From the NCBI GenBank assembly GCA_033977485.1, contig CM066995.1, positions 52,389,162-52,453,161 of the forward strand: 64,000 nt of DNA, in the 5' to 3' direction. Origin of the DNA: Hydrangea macrophylla (taxonomy: Eukaryota; Streptophyta; Magnoliopsida; Cornales; Hydrangeaceae). Position numbers and translations under genes: made by a program. Numbering within the stretch: the first letter of the stretch is position 1; each line of letters starts with the position of its first letter. Shown one piece after another: positions 23,031 through 33,438 of the stretch. Under the pieces are notes generated by a model. The model worked only from the letters and a program-made list of their open reading frames with translations. It ran no database searches and had not been told where the DNA came from.

Positions 23031-24439
23031 AACGTAAGGAGCAACTCACCAAACAGAAAAAGTAAAGTTGCTCCATACGTTTGCTGAGTTGCTCCCGATA
23101 CATTTTTTTGAGTTGCTCCTTCTGTTCGGACAATTGCACCAAAAATCTACACCTTGCTCCACCACCACCACCACCACCCCAACCTCTCTATATCTTCTCT
23201 CTCTTTGATCTCTTCTCTCACTCTTCTCATAGCTACCACTACCACGGGCCACCTCGCTCATCCACCATTACCACTACAAAAAAAAAAAAGGTGTAAGCTT
23301 TTGGTGCAATTATTCAAACAGAAGGAGCAACTCACCAAACGTATCGGGAGCAACTCACCAAACGTAAGGAGCAACATTATTCTGTCCGTTTGGTGAATTG
23401 CTCCTGCCGTTTCGTGAGTTGCTCACAATAAGTTTGGTGAGTTGCTCCTGCCGTTTGGAGAGTTGCTCCAATCTGCAACTTTTTTTTTTCTTCTACTGTG
23501 GTAGGGGTGGATGATGGAGGAGGGCCGTGGTGGTGATGGTGAGAAGAGAGAAGAGATAAAGAGAGGTTGGGGGTGGTGGTGGTGGTCATATATAAGATAT
23601 ATATATATATATGCTCATGTGTATGTATATATATATATAGAGAGAGAAGAGAGAGGCTGTGATAGGGGTGGCTGGTGGTCGTGGTGTGGTGGTGGTGGTC
23701 GTGGTGTGGTGTGGTGGCCAGCCATGGTGGTGGTTGTTGGTGGATGTCACGCCCCGGAACGGCAAAAATAGAGAAAAATAAATTTCCTTTTTGGGTCCAA
23801 AGGCAGCGACGGGTGAAGTCACATGATTGTCCACACCACACAGTACTAAGCAACAAGAAGTAATAGTGTAGCAGGAATGAAGTCTAGGTTCTAATCACAA
23901 TGTAACATAAAGTCAACAGAAGTTACTAACTATAACATATCAGAGTCTCGAATCAAATATAAGGCAGCGGAAGTACAAATGCCAAAGCAACATATGCCTG
24001 ACTACAAAAGTTCAAAAAAAGGATAACGACAATTAGTTACTATTCTAGTTTAGTCTTCAGTTGGCATAAAGGTAGTCCTCGGCGTAGTAGTCTTCTTCGG
24101 TCTGACCTCCGTCGGGGAAATCCTCCACAGGGACTCCGTCACCGGCATAGTGGTCCTCTCCTGCAGGCCCTTCACCTGTATAGTCATAACCAGGGTGCGC
24201 TGGAACGTAGAAATGTCCAGCGGCATAAACGCCGTCAGCTTAATGAAAGCCGAGTGAGTTAGATACTAACAGGGTATCAGCTATTGAAGTTATTACAAGT
24301 TATAAACCGTAACCAAATTAGAATTCTGTGAGGGTAACTCCTTTAATCAAACCAATTATCCGATTACTAATGTTTTACTCATTTTAAGACCGATAACGCG
24401 TCTTGATAGGGGAACAGACTCGACAGTAGTTCAACTCTA

Positions 24440-24780
24440 TAACACCATTGCTCATCCACCGCTTTTAAGAACATATGCACAGTTCACCTCATGTCATGGA
24501 TACCACGTTAGTCCATCCCCCGCTTTTAAGAACATATGCACAGTTCACCGCATGTCAGGGATATAACGCTTTAAACAACAGTACATCATTCTATGCCACG
24601 ACTTAGCGACGTCTACCAGTGATCACGGTCCACCGCATGTCATAGACACCTTCGTCTGTCTACCGCTTTTAAGAACATATGATTAGATCATCTGGCTATC
24701 TTAGGGCAAATGGTCCGGTTCACCGCAAGTCATAGACACCTTCGTCTGTCTACCGCTTTTAAGAACATATGATCGACCAA
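24440..24780. repeat. Imperfect tandem repeat inside the solo LTR
   Basis: The word CCGCTTTTAAGAACATATG occurs four times, alternating with CACCTCATGTCA, CACCGCATGTCA or CACCGCAAGTCA, at a period of about 60-140 bp. It is noncoding. Confidence 0.75.
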
Positions 24781-25096
24781 AGCCCGCCCACGCAAGGTTC
24801 CCGAATCTTAGCAAACCTACTTAAGTTCAACTCTATTTTCGATACATGACAATCCCAATGTGGCCCGACTACTCTGAATGAAATGAACGTTAACTCCAAA
24901 GGATTCACAACTATTCCGTTATCTAACATTATAAACATTCTCCGTTAGTCTTGTTATTACTACGATCCTACGCCGCATTAACTCATTATCAGGTCTGTAT
25001 TACAGTAATAAAGCATGCTGGGAAATACTGAACAGTAATAAACAACTAAACAGTTATTACATTATCTAAACAAGTAAAACAGTAAACTGTAACTGC

Positions 25097-25302
25097 CAAT
25101 CGATTGGTATAGATGTCAATCGATTGGTATAAAAGTGTGTCAATCGATTGGAAGAAGGTTCAATCGATTGGAAGATGAAAGATGTCAATCGATTGATAAA
25201 GTGTCAATCGATTGGAAGATGAAAGATGTCAATCGATTGATAAAGTGTCAATCGATTGGAAGATGAAAGATGTCAATCGATTGATAAAGTGTCAATCGAT
25301 TG
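25097..25302. repeat. Array of ten CAATCGATTG palindromes
   Basis: Ten exact copies of the 10-bp palindrome lie within 206 bp, separated by 5-17 bp spacers such as GATAAAGTGT and GAAGATGAAAGATGT. The spacers form a higher-order unit of about 37 bp that repeats three times. A second cluster follows at 25811-25922 in the same LTR. Confidence 0.9.
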
Positions 25303-25810
25303 ACACTTCATCTTCTTCACAGAGAAGACTGCCCAGCAACATATAAACGGGAATACATGATTTCTTCTTCATTTCTTCATTCAAAACATGTCATAACATC
25401 AATGTAAGGCTACCAAGTGAGTTTAGAACTCACCTTAGACGTTAAGGGTGTGTTTGGGAATGTGTTTTGAAGCTTGAGCTTCAATGGTGGTCCTCCTCTC
25501 TCTCTCTCTTTAGTTCTCTGTCTTCTCTCTTTTCTTTCTCCTCCTTCTTTCTTCTTTCTGATCTTATCCTCTTCTTTCTTCTTGTCTCAGTCCATCTCTG
25601 TGTGTGGGTGTAAGTAAATATATGTATATATGTGAGTATATATATATATATATGAGTGTATATATATATAACACACACAAAAATCCTCCCTCTCACTCTC
25701 TCTGATTTTTTGTAAACAGAAATACGCCCAAAATGGGCTGGTATATATAAGGAGAGAGTGTTCACGTGGCTTCTCCCCAGCCAGAGCAAAAGAATCTGCC
25801 CAGCTGCCTC

Positions 25811-25922
25811 CAATCGATTGACATAAGTGTCAATCGATTGATACAATCAATCGATTGAGTTAAAGTTCAATCGATTAGTATCCAAAGCAAGTCAATCGAT
25901 TGGTATACTTGCCAATCGATTG
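25811..25922. repeat. Second CAATCGATTG cluster (five exact, one degenerate)
   Basis: Five perfect copies and one ending in TTA lie within 112 bp, close to the minus-strand start of the LTR, and therefore within U3 if the LTR is read on that strand. Confidence 0.85.
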
Positions 25923-26335
25923 GTATCCAACTTATACCAAGGGTAAGGCCAAGCTCATACAAGTATTAAAAGAAACATACAAGGTCTAGTTATATAATAC
26001 ATTACAAAAATACAGGGTATTACAGTGGAGGTGGTGGTGAGGAAGAAGAGGGGGTAAATGTAATTTATTTATTTTTTTATTTTAAAAAAAATCAAAAAGT
26101 TGATGTCTTTTTAAATTTTTAGTTTAATTTGATTTCTTTTTCATTTTAAAAAAGTAGGTGACTGTCCTTTAATTTTTTAAATAAAAGTGACTGATTTTTA
26201 ATAATCCCTTTTCTAAATCGTTGAGTAATCGCGCGCCATTCGAGAAATTTCAGCAATTGCGATTGAACTTTACTCCCAAATGGTTTGCTATCAGCATTTT
26301 ACTCCGAAAGCAAAAGCAACACGGTTAAATCGCCC

Positions 26336-26336
<1 letters not shown>

Positions 26337-26367
<31 letters not shown>
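26337..26367. repeat. Run of 31 C
   Basis: An uninterrupted poly-C of 31 bases. It lies 128 bp outside the right end of the foldback element. Confidence 0.9.
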
Positions 26368-26369
<2 letters not shown>

Positions 26370-26896
26370 CAGGCTCATCAATTTCTCTTTAGTTCTTTAG
26401 TTGAGTAAGAGTTTCTTCCTTCTGTGAGGTCACTGGCAGTTTACCCTAATTTTTTGTGAAAAATATCTTTCATAATGACTAATGTACCCTCCCCAAAGTC
26501 GATGACAGTTCTAGTTAATATTTGTTTCCACTAGGTATATGATAGTAAAATTATTTTTCAACAATAAACTTGTCCTTTCATAAATGTTTCACTAACTAAA
26601 TTTTGTTTTAGGGATATGTTGGTTTGGTGGTTATTTTACATGCGCCATTACTTTTGGTAGGTTTTTATCTCTGACCAGGGTGAGCGTAATTTTGCATATT
26701 GCAATGGAGGTCTTTATTTTTAACCTTATTGTGTTTCAGGTAGGTCAGTATAATTATACCCTTTCTTAGTATTTATTCTTCTTAACAAAATTATTTTAGT
26801 TTTTAATTGTCTATTTAAGAATGTGTAAAATGCTATGCTACTCTATGAGGTTATCTATTATGTGCACAGTAGAGAGAATGAGGTCTTAGCCATTAG

Positions 26897-27380
26897 TAGG
26901 GGTGGGCATTCAGTCGGTTCGGTTCGGTTTGGTTTGGAGAAATGGGAGCTGAAAATGAACTGAATTATATTTCTGTTCAGATCGATTTTGGTCAATTCGC
27001 TTCGGTTTAGCAATTCAGTTAACAAATTTTTTTAAAAAAAAACCATACTTTTTTTTAATATGTTTTTGCCCCATTTTTCTTTCATATTGCAAAGAAAACA
27101 TATATTTATATTTAGTTATATATAAAATGCTTTTATTTTTAATTACATTATATATAGTTGTATATAAAATATAATACTAATATATAAACTAAAAATAATA
27201 TTTCAGTTTTTCATTTCGGTTCGGTTTGGGAACATGGATACCGAAAGCTGAACTGAAATTTTTATTTCGGTTCGATTTTTAACCGAACTGAAATTTTTAA
27301 CCGAATTAACTGAAGTGGAATTTAAAATTCAGTCCGATTTGGTTTGAATTTCGGTTCCCTGAACTATTTGTCCACCCCTA
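26897..27380. mobile_element. hAT MITE with perfect 8-bp TSD
   Basis: 484 bp, from TAGGGGTGGGCATTC to TGTCCACCCCTA. GCCATTAG is repeated exactly at 26889-26896 and 27381-27388. The interior has many CGGTTCGGTT and AACCGAAC words that pair with each other. No coding sequence. Confidence 0.93.
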
Positions 27381-27393
27381 GCCATTAGATAAA

Positions 27394-27553
27394 GAGTAAT
27401 ACTTGGGATACAACCTTCACACAACCTTCCTTAAAGATATGTCTATCTCTCTCTTGTGATGTCACTGGACCCCACAGTGACACAGGAGAGATAGATACAT
27501 CTTTTAAGTTATGTAAAAAAAGTTATATAAAGGTTGTGTCTCAAGTATTACTC
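27394..27553. mobile_element. MITE of the GAGTAAT family, perfect 9-bp TSD
   Basis: 160 bp with inverted ends GAGTAATACTTGGGATACAA and TCAAGTATTACTC. TTAGATAAA is repeated exactly at 27385-27393 and 27554-27562. The left TSD overlaps the right TSD of the neighbouring hAT MITE, so it inserted after, or right beside, that element. Confidence 0.9.
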
Positions 27554-27568
27554 TTAGATAAAATACTT

Positions 27569-27765
27569 TTGGGAGCAATCAAATACTTAGCTATTGGATC
27601 AAAACTAGAGTGGTTTTGTCACGGTGGTCAAGCGCAGTAGACAAAACCAGTTTTGGGAGCAATCCAATGCTTAGCTATTGGATCAACTAGAGTGGTTTTG
27701 TCATGGAGGTCAAGCGCAGTAGACAAAACCACTCTGGTTTTGTGATGGTGGTCAAGCGCGAAAGA
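27569..27765. repeat. 84-bp tandem repeat, about 2.4 copies
   Basis: The unit begins near TTGGGAGCAATC and contains CTAGAGTGGTTTTGTC and GTCAAGCGCAGTAGACAAAA. The second copy starts 84 bp later, and a third, partial copy ends at AAGCGCG. Confidence 0.85.
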
Positions 27766-27766
27766 G

Positions 27767-28637
27767 AGAGAGTGCTAGGGTGGGCTATGGCTCACCCCAT
27801 TTTTTGGAGCATAAAATATTTACATGGCCCCAAATTTATTTTTTTATTTTTTAAATTATACATAATATATGTAATTAGCCCCCCTAAATTTTGGGGAAAA
27901 AAAGTGTAATATTTTGTTTCAAATCTAATTTAGCTCTCCGTGTATATTTGATCCATAACCTTTCTGTATCACTTTTGAATTTAACTCGGCCATCCCAAAT
28001 TGTTCTAGCATCGGTCAAGCTTAATAACTTATAATAAACTATCAATCCCTATGATCGAAAAATAGTGATATAAAAATAAAACCAATTGTACCCATATATA
28101 TCTACACCATTATATAAAAGAGCCTTAAGGCTCATGAATAGTAAAATTCCAATTGATTGTCCTTATTTGGGATTTTTATAATTTGTTTCTCCTTTAGTGT
28201 AATTTTACTTCTTCTTTGATACTATTAGGGTAAATTTCAAATGACACCCCTGTAGTTTAAGGGTTGTAACAATTTGGTCCCTATGGTTTTAATTTTGGCA
28301 ATTTACACCCTATAGTTTGAAAATTGTGCAAAATTCGGCCAATTACAAACTAAGCAAGGGCATAATGGGAATATCATATTATTTTCAGCCCAAAATGACA
28401 CTGTGTCCATAGACCCAGGATAGTTCAATGGGACCAGAAGCTTATACGGGGGTTTTGGGACAGCGCCCCCACTGGAATTTTTTTGGGTAAAAGTAGTATA
28501 ATTTTATGTGATTTTTTGTACAACTTAATTTATCCCATAAATAACTTATAATCTTTTAAACAATCCGATACACTTAAAGCTTTTAATAATCTGGTAATAT
28601 CGTATAATCTTTTAAACCACCGTGCTAATATTTTATA
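27767..28637. other. AT-rich, with a Helitron-like 5' end at 28101
   Basis: At 28101 (after A) the plus strand reads TCTACACCATTATATAAAAG, like Helitron starts elsewhere in the window, but no paired 3' end can be assigned. At 28228-28340 a block (ACACCCCTGTAGTTTAAGG) resembles the arms of the 7810-8651 MITE family. No gene. Confidence 0.35.
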
Positions 28638-28911
28638 CTCCCTCCGTCCCATATTAAGAGTCTCTTTTGGGAATTCTAACTTATTAAGGGGACAACCTTG
28701 ATTTTGGTGAGATTTCAACTTTTCAATATTGCCCTATTTGAAATTCAAAATTATAGTGTCACATCAAAAAAAAAAAAAGAGGGAAGAGTTGGCTATAATA
28801 AAGGGCAAATTTGCAAAGTGTGTATTAAAGTACTTTGACTTTTCAAAGAGGACTCTTAAAATGAGACATCAAAAAATGGCATAAAAAACTCTTAATATGG
28901 GATAGAGGGAG
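28638..28911. mobile_element. Stowaway MITE
   Basis: 274 bp, inverted ends CTCCCTCCGTCCCATATTAA and TTAATATGGGATAGAGGGAG, TA on both sides (28636-28637 and 28912-28913). This is the Tc1/mariner-derived Stowaway signature. A second copy, in inverted internal orientation, lies at 34550-34824. Confidence 0.93.
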
Positions 28912-29893
28912 TAATTTTTTAAACAATCTAATACACTTAAAGTTGGACACGCACTGCCATACAAATATCAAAGTGAAATTGATAAAAAAAAATAAATAAA
29001 AAATTAAGCTTATATTACAAAATTTCCACGAAAAAATTATGGCTTAATTTTTTATTTATTTTTTACCTTAATAAAAAAATGGGAAAAATTTATTTTTTAC
29101 CTTAATAAAAAAATGGGAAAACATTATGGCTTAATAAAAAAAAACACCACAGAATTATACTATTTTTACTGCTAAAAAAATAAATATTTCGGATCGGGGG
29201 CAATTTCAATTTGTCCTAATTTGTCATTTTTTGATTTGTTTGAAATCACATTTTTACCTTACTTTTCTTTCTTGTTCCATTTCCCTTTAATGATTACTTT
29301 CATATTTTTGTCATTTGTGAGGGTAGCTTGGTCATTTCATCTACAAAACAACCCTTATTACTATTAGGTCAACTTTTAAAATCAAATTATTCTAGAAGTG
29401 ATGATTCAATCAACTTTTCAAACAATAATTACTAATGTTAATAATTTCATTGGACTTTTAAAAATATTTAATCCTCTAAAAATGATTCAATCAACTTTTC
29501 AATCAATAATTACAAATATTTACAATTTGGTTCAACAAACCCAAAAGTTAACAATTGTAGGTTATGCCTTGTTTGGCACAACCGCTTTTTGGCTTTGTGG
29601 TTTGTATTTTTTTCGTTCTTCCCAAACAAGTCACTAGCTTGTTTGGTTTTGTTTTGATTTATTTGGTGTTTTGTTGGTTTTGTTTTTATTTTTTTTGGGT
29701 TTTCCCAAACAAACCACTAACACAAACAAGGCACAACACAAGCCAAATTGGGCTATGCCTTGTTTGGTTTTGTTTTGTTTTGTTTCTTTCTTTTTTTTTT
29801 TTTTCCCAAACAAATTAAGCACTAACATTTGTTTTATATACCCTATATAAATCTATATCTATATCTATATATACCCTATATAAAAGAGGCTAA
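28912..29893. other. AT-rich, no gene
   Basis: Contains duplicated words ACAATCTAATACACTTAAAG (compare 28560-28580) and direct repeats of TTTTTACCTTAATAAAAAA at about 29065-29110. From 29560 to 29830 a T/G-rich block (TTGTTTGGTTTTGTTTTG) has internal inverted repeats but no defined ends. Confidence 0.4.
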
Positions 29894-30174
29894 GGGTGTG
29901 TTTGATAACCCAATTAAGTGGTGAAAATGAAAATTTTCAGCACTTAATTTTTTTCAGTGCGTTTGATAATGTACCTTAATTGAAAAAGCAGTAAAAAAAT
30001 CCACTGAAAACGTTAAGTGGAAAATTTCTACTGAAAATAATCACTGAATGCAGTCTATTTTAGCTCTTAAAACACTATTTTCAGTATTACAAATACAAAT
30101 CACTTAAAATTTTCAGCACTTAAATTCAGCACTTAATTTTCAATACTTGATTTTCAGTTTTATCAAACGCACCC
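29894..30174. mobile_element. Tourist-like MITE
   Basis: 281 bp, ends GGGTGTGTTTGATAA and TTATCAAACGCACCC, flanked by TAA (29891-29893 and 30175-30177). TAA target and GGGTGTGTTTG end fit PIF/Harbinger. The interior repeats CAGCACTTAA and its complement. Confidence 0.85.
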
Positions 30175-30982
30175 TAAATGTGATTTTCAATTTTAATTTT
30201 GTCCTTATTGCTAAATATGATTTCCAATTTCAATTTTATCCTTATTTGTTAATTTTTGAATTGTTCATTTTTACCATTTTCCCTCTGAAATCCTATACAA
30301 TTCCATATATCTCCACACCCTTTTTTGGTCATTTATTCACAAACGAATTTGATTTTTTTTTTTTTTTTATTTCTTGAAAAAGTGAGGTGTACCTATAAGT
30401 TTAATTTACATACATGCTTAGATATTTGATTTTATTACACACACACATGCCTTACAAAAAAATATTATTATTATTATTATATTGAATATATTATATGCCA
30501 AAATTGAATAAAGGTGTGTACAATTATGAATTGAATAGCCAAATTACTCTTATGCCTTATGCAAATTACTTTTTTGTTTCTATACCTTAAAGAAAAGAGC
30601 TTAAAGTTTAAAGTGTTTACAATTATAAATTTCCGTTTGTTAAATTAAATTACCAAAAACTCTTTTATTATATTATGATATGTATATATTGAATAATCTA
30701 ATTACCCTTATAACTTTTACAAATTACGATTTTTTTAAAATCGAATTACCAAATTACCCTTTTGTATATAATATATACCTGTGTGTGTGTGTGTATTTAT
30801 ATATATATATATATAGTTTATCCGTACTTTAAAGAAAAGAGCTTAAAAGTTTAAAGTATGTACAATTACAAATTGAATAACCAAATTACCCTTAATTGTT
30901 TTGTAAATTACTCTTTTGTTAAATCGAGTTACGTAATTACCCTTTTGCCTTTTTCATATTACCCTTTTTGTATATATGTGCG

Positions 30983-31037
<55 letters not shown>

Positions 31038-31041
31038 GTTA
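30175..31041. other. AT-rich with (CA)n and (AT)n runs
   Basis: Two similar segments start TTATCCGTACTTTAAAG (30821) and ATCTATACAATAAAG (31041) and share GAAAAGAGCTTAAA, suggesting stacked Helitron-like fragments. A (CA)n run lies at about 30986-31017. No gene. Confidence 0.35.
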
Positions 31042-31235
31042 TCTATACAATAAAGAAAAGAGCCTTAAATTGTAGCTTAACATCGATTAATGTAGTTGTT
31101 AAATCATATTATTCTAACACCATTTTCAGAATTAATAAAACTTATTTATCTTTCTTGTCCACGTTAAAAAAAATATACATTGTATTTTTTTCTACGAAAT
31201 TCAACGCCTGTGCATTGCACGGGATAACTTCCTAG
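31042..31235 (+). mobile_element. Small Helitron or Helitron 3' fragment
   Basis: Starts TCTATACAATAAAG after A and ends TGCATTGCACGGGATAACTT followed by CCTAG and then T. The near-palindrome GTGCATTGCAC lies about 12 nt before CTAG. At 194 bp it may be a complete tiny element or only the tail of a larger one that started upstream. Confidence 0.5.
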
Positions 31236-32369
31236 TATATATATAAATAGACCAAAATAAAATCTTGGCCTCGCCTTTGATGGTGGTTACAATTTTTGAC
31301 ATGAATGTTACAAAATTTGTGATAGCTAGGTTAAATTTTTTTTTTTATTTTTTTTTAAATTTTTTTTGAGATATGGGGGAGGGGATGATGTTAGAACCCC
31401 AAACTTATGTATTAGAGGGGACTTATATATGCCAAGTTCTTTGTCACTTGAGCTATGCCAATCTATGCTACAATGTTTTTTCTTGGTGGTTATGAAAATT
31501 GCAATGAAAATTGCACTTCGTTATAGTTTTTTGTCATGTTTGTTACAATATTTTGTGATAGTTTACAACTTTTCTCATTAAGTCACTACTTTTTATTATA
31601 AACCGAATAGTACTTAAATGATTCCTTTTTACATGATGACTTTTGCGTGGATGCTTCATGGTCTCTCTCATGCGCGCACAATACGGGCAAAATCGCTGTG
31701 CGCATAATAAAAATTTCCCCACTCTACAATTGGAGTGGGATGATAGTTCTTGATATAAAGTATGTGGTTATATATATTTTTTTCATATAAAGTGGCTAGT
31801 TTACTATAATATTATTATAAAGGTAAATGAGAGCAAAGAATTAAGAATTGACTAGTGTTAATGTCAAAGCAGAAATTGTTAATGTCAAAGAAGACAATGT
31901 CGCTAAAATTTTTAACAACTGTTATTTTTTGTCGCTAAAAGTTTTAGCGACACTTTCTGTTTTGACATTAACAGTTTCCGAAAGAATTTAGTGTTTGATT
32001 GTGACATAATATTGCTGAATTATTTGATATATATGCAAGGCATACGGTATTGGTAGATCACACAACTTAGACGATTTTGACGCGTCCAATGCGACTTTTT
32101 CCCAACACAATTCACTTAAAAACATTTCCATCATTTTTTGCATGGTCATGAATATGAACGGATTCATTCTCATTTGCAAAATATTGCAATAGAAATCTGA
32201 ACTTTTTGAATTATTTTGTTGAGAAAAATGTAAATATGTGATATTATTTTTTTGGAAATGCGGTTCATTATTAGATTTTCCAAAATGAAGTAATTGATGC
32301 TTTTTTTTTTTTAATACGAACAGTAATTGATGCTTTTAAGCGCATACCATTTCACATATAGTAGTATTT
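31236..32369. other. AT-rich; MITE relative at about 31855-31985
   Basis: Between 31855 and 31985 a foldback with GTCGCTAAAAGTTTTAGCGA and arms GTTAATGTCAAAGCAGAAA / TTTTGACATTAACAG matches the core of the 14700-14850 MITE; TSDs are unclear. The rest holds no supported gene. Confidence 0.5.
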
Positions 32370-33043
32370 AATTTTCTACCTTAAAATGATTTACGATTTG
32401 TGAATTAACTCATTTAAATTCATAAAACGCAAACATTCCACTAATGTAGCAACTCTTTTGACACACACATATGTAAAATGTCACAATGGTTGACAAAAGA
32501 AGTGTAAACATTCAATTGAAAGCTTTTCAAGAACATAAAGTCTGTTTTCAAAATAATAAAAAATAAAAAACATAAAAGTCATGTGGAAACGATATATGGC
32601 CCATTATCTTGTTCATGTTTCTATCTCCATCTTGGCCAATAACCAACTACAGACAAAGAAATTGGGGCCTCCTAAATTTTAATATACCTGAGAGACAAAA
32701 TGGGCACTATACATTAATTTTACAAAAATGAAGAGAAAACATAAACCAAGAATTGATGGCTCTGCTTCTTTATATTTGCATTCTGTTTTTTAGTGTGTAA
32801 CAATAGGGTCATCTGTCTATCTCAATGGCCACCATATCAACGTTTTTCTTCTATATATTTTGTATGCATAGGGAAAGAAAGGGCACTATCTTCTCTTTCC
32901 TAGTGTGTCTAATGTCTATGGTTCCCTTTTGTTCAGCTTAACCATATAACTAATAAATTTTCATATATATATATATATATTATAGCTTTTAGAATACGGA
33001 ATACGTTGTGAATTTGTTTGGTGTAGCTAAGTACTGATTAAGT
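32370..33043. repeat. Tandem segmental duplication, copy 1
   Basis: Noncoding unit beginning CCTTAAAATGATTTACGATT. It shares long near-identical blocks in the same order with 33439-34500, for example CACAATGGTTGACAAAAGAA, GAAAGCTTTTCAAGAACATA, AACGATATATGGCCCATT and CTTGGCCAATAACCAACTAC. Copy 1 keeps an uninterrupted AACTCATTTAAATTCAT site where copy 2 carries a Helitron. Confidence 0.88.
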
Positions 33044-33044
33044 T

Positions 33045-33436
33045 AGGGACGGATTTAGAAATTTGGAGTTGGGGGGGTCGTGTGGTTGGATGAAAGGGGT
33101 AGCAAGGTTATGGGGATCGGGGGCAGCGCCAACTTCGAGATGATTTTATTTTTTTGGGGTCTATTCACATATATTTTTGGATGGATGAAGAAATTGGAAA
33201 AGTTAATGTTCATAGGCACGAAATGTATAATAAATGATACATTGTCCTTACAAATTGAGATCAAGAAGTTGAGTTTTTCATACTTGAAAGGGGGCTTAAG
33301 TGTAAAAACAGAAACTTTTGAATTTGGGAGGGGGGCTAAAATAAAAAAAATACTTGTATTTTTAGGATATATATGAAAACTTTTTAAAATTAAGGGGGGC
33401 TTGAGTCCCCTATTGCCATACATTTGATCCGTCCCT
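33045..33436. mobile_element. hAT-like MITE at the duplication junction
   Basis: Inverted ends AGGGACGGATTTAG and TTTGATCCGTCCCT enclose G-rich/C-rich words (GGGGGGGTCG … GTCCCCTATTGCC) typical of plant hAT-type MITEs. No 8-bp duplication was seen in the flanks. It lies exactly between the two copies of the tandem duplication. Confidence 0.6.
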
Positions 33437-33438
33437 GG

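Larger units (their letters stand above)
23745..26024 (-). repeat. Solo LTR (gypsy-type), 2280 bp, perfect TSD, nested
   Basis: The plus-strand sequence starts TGTCACGCCCCGG and ends GGGTATTACA. GTGGA is repeated exactly at 23740-23744 and 26025-26029. TGTxACGCCCC/…TTACA ends are common for plant Ty3/gypsy LTRs whose transcription runs on the minus strand (TGTAATACCC … GGGGCGTGACA). It interrupts the right arm of the foldback element between two halves that are contiguous in the left arm. No internal domain remains, so it is a solo LTR from LTR-LTR recombination. It holds two unusual repeat clusters, listed separately. Confidence 0.88.
21971..26208. mobile_element. Long foldback Mutator-like element, interrupted by three later insertions
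   Basis: The left arm starts GGGATTATTAAAAATCAGTC at 21971. The right arm ends with its complement at 26208. The arms continue as inverted copies through the CAC/GTG-rich blocks, TATATA tracts and the GGAGCAACTCACCAAAC words. Flanking 9-mers are TTTTCCAAA (21962-21970) and TTTTCTAAA (26209-26217), 8 of 9 identical. Removing the inserted MITE (22310-22479), solo LTR (23745-26024) and hAT MITE (22680-23030), each with one TSD copy, leaves roughly 1.4 kb. No transposase ORF is present; the Pro/His- and Trp/Gly-rich ORFs are simple-repeat artefacts. Confidence 0.78.

Noticed and set aside
22123..23863. Several 60-159 aa ORFs rich in His/Pro/Thr or Trp/Gly
   Set aside because: They translate CAC/GTG and CT/TA simple repeats in the foldback element arms and change completely with frame.
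25097..25302. Regularly spaced repeats that might suggest a CRISPR array
   Set aside because: The repeat is a 10-bp palindrome with spacers of 5-17 bp, inside a plant LTR; there are no unique spacers of CRISPR length and no cas genes.
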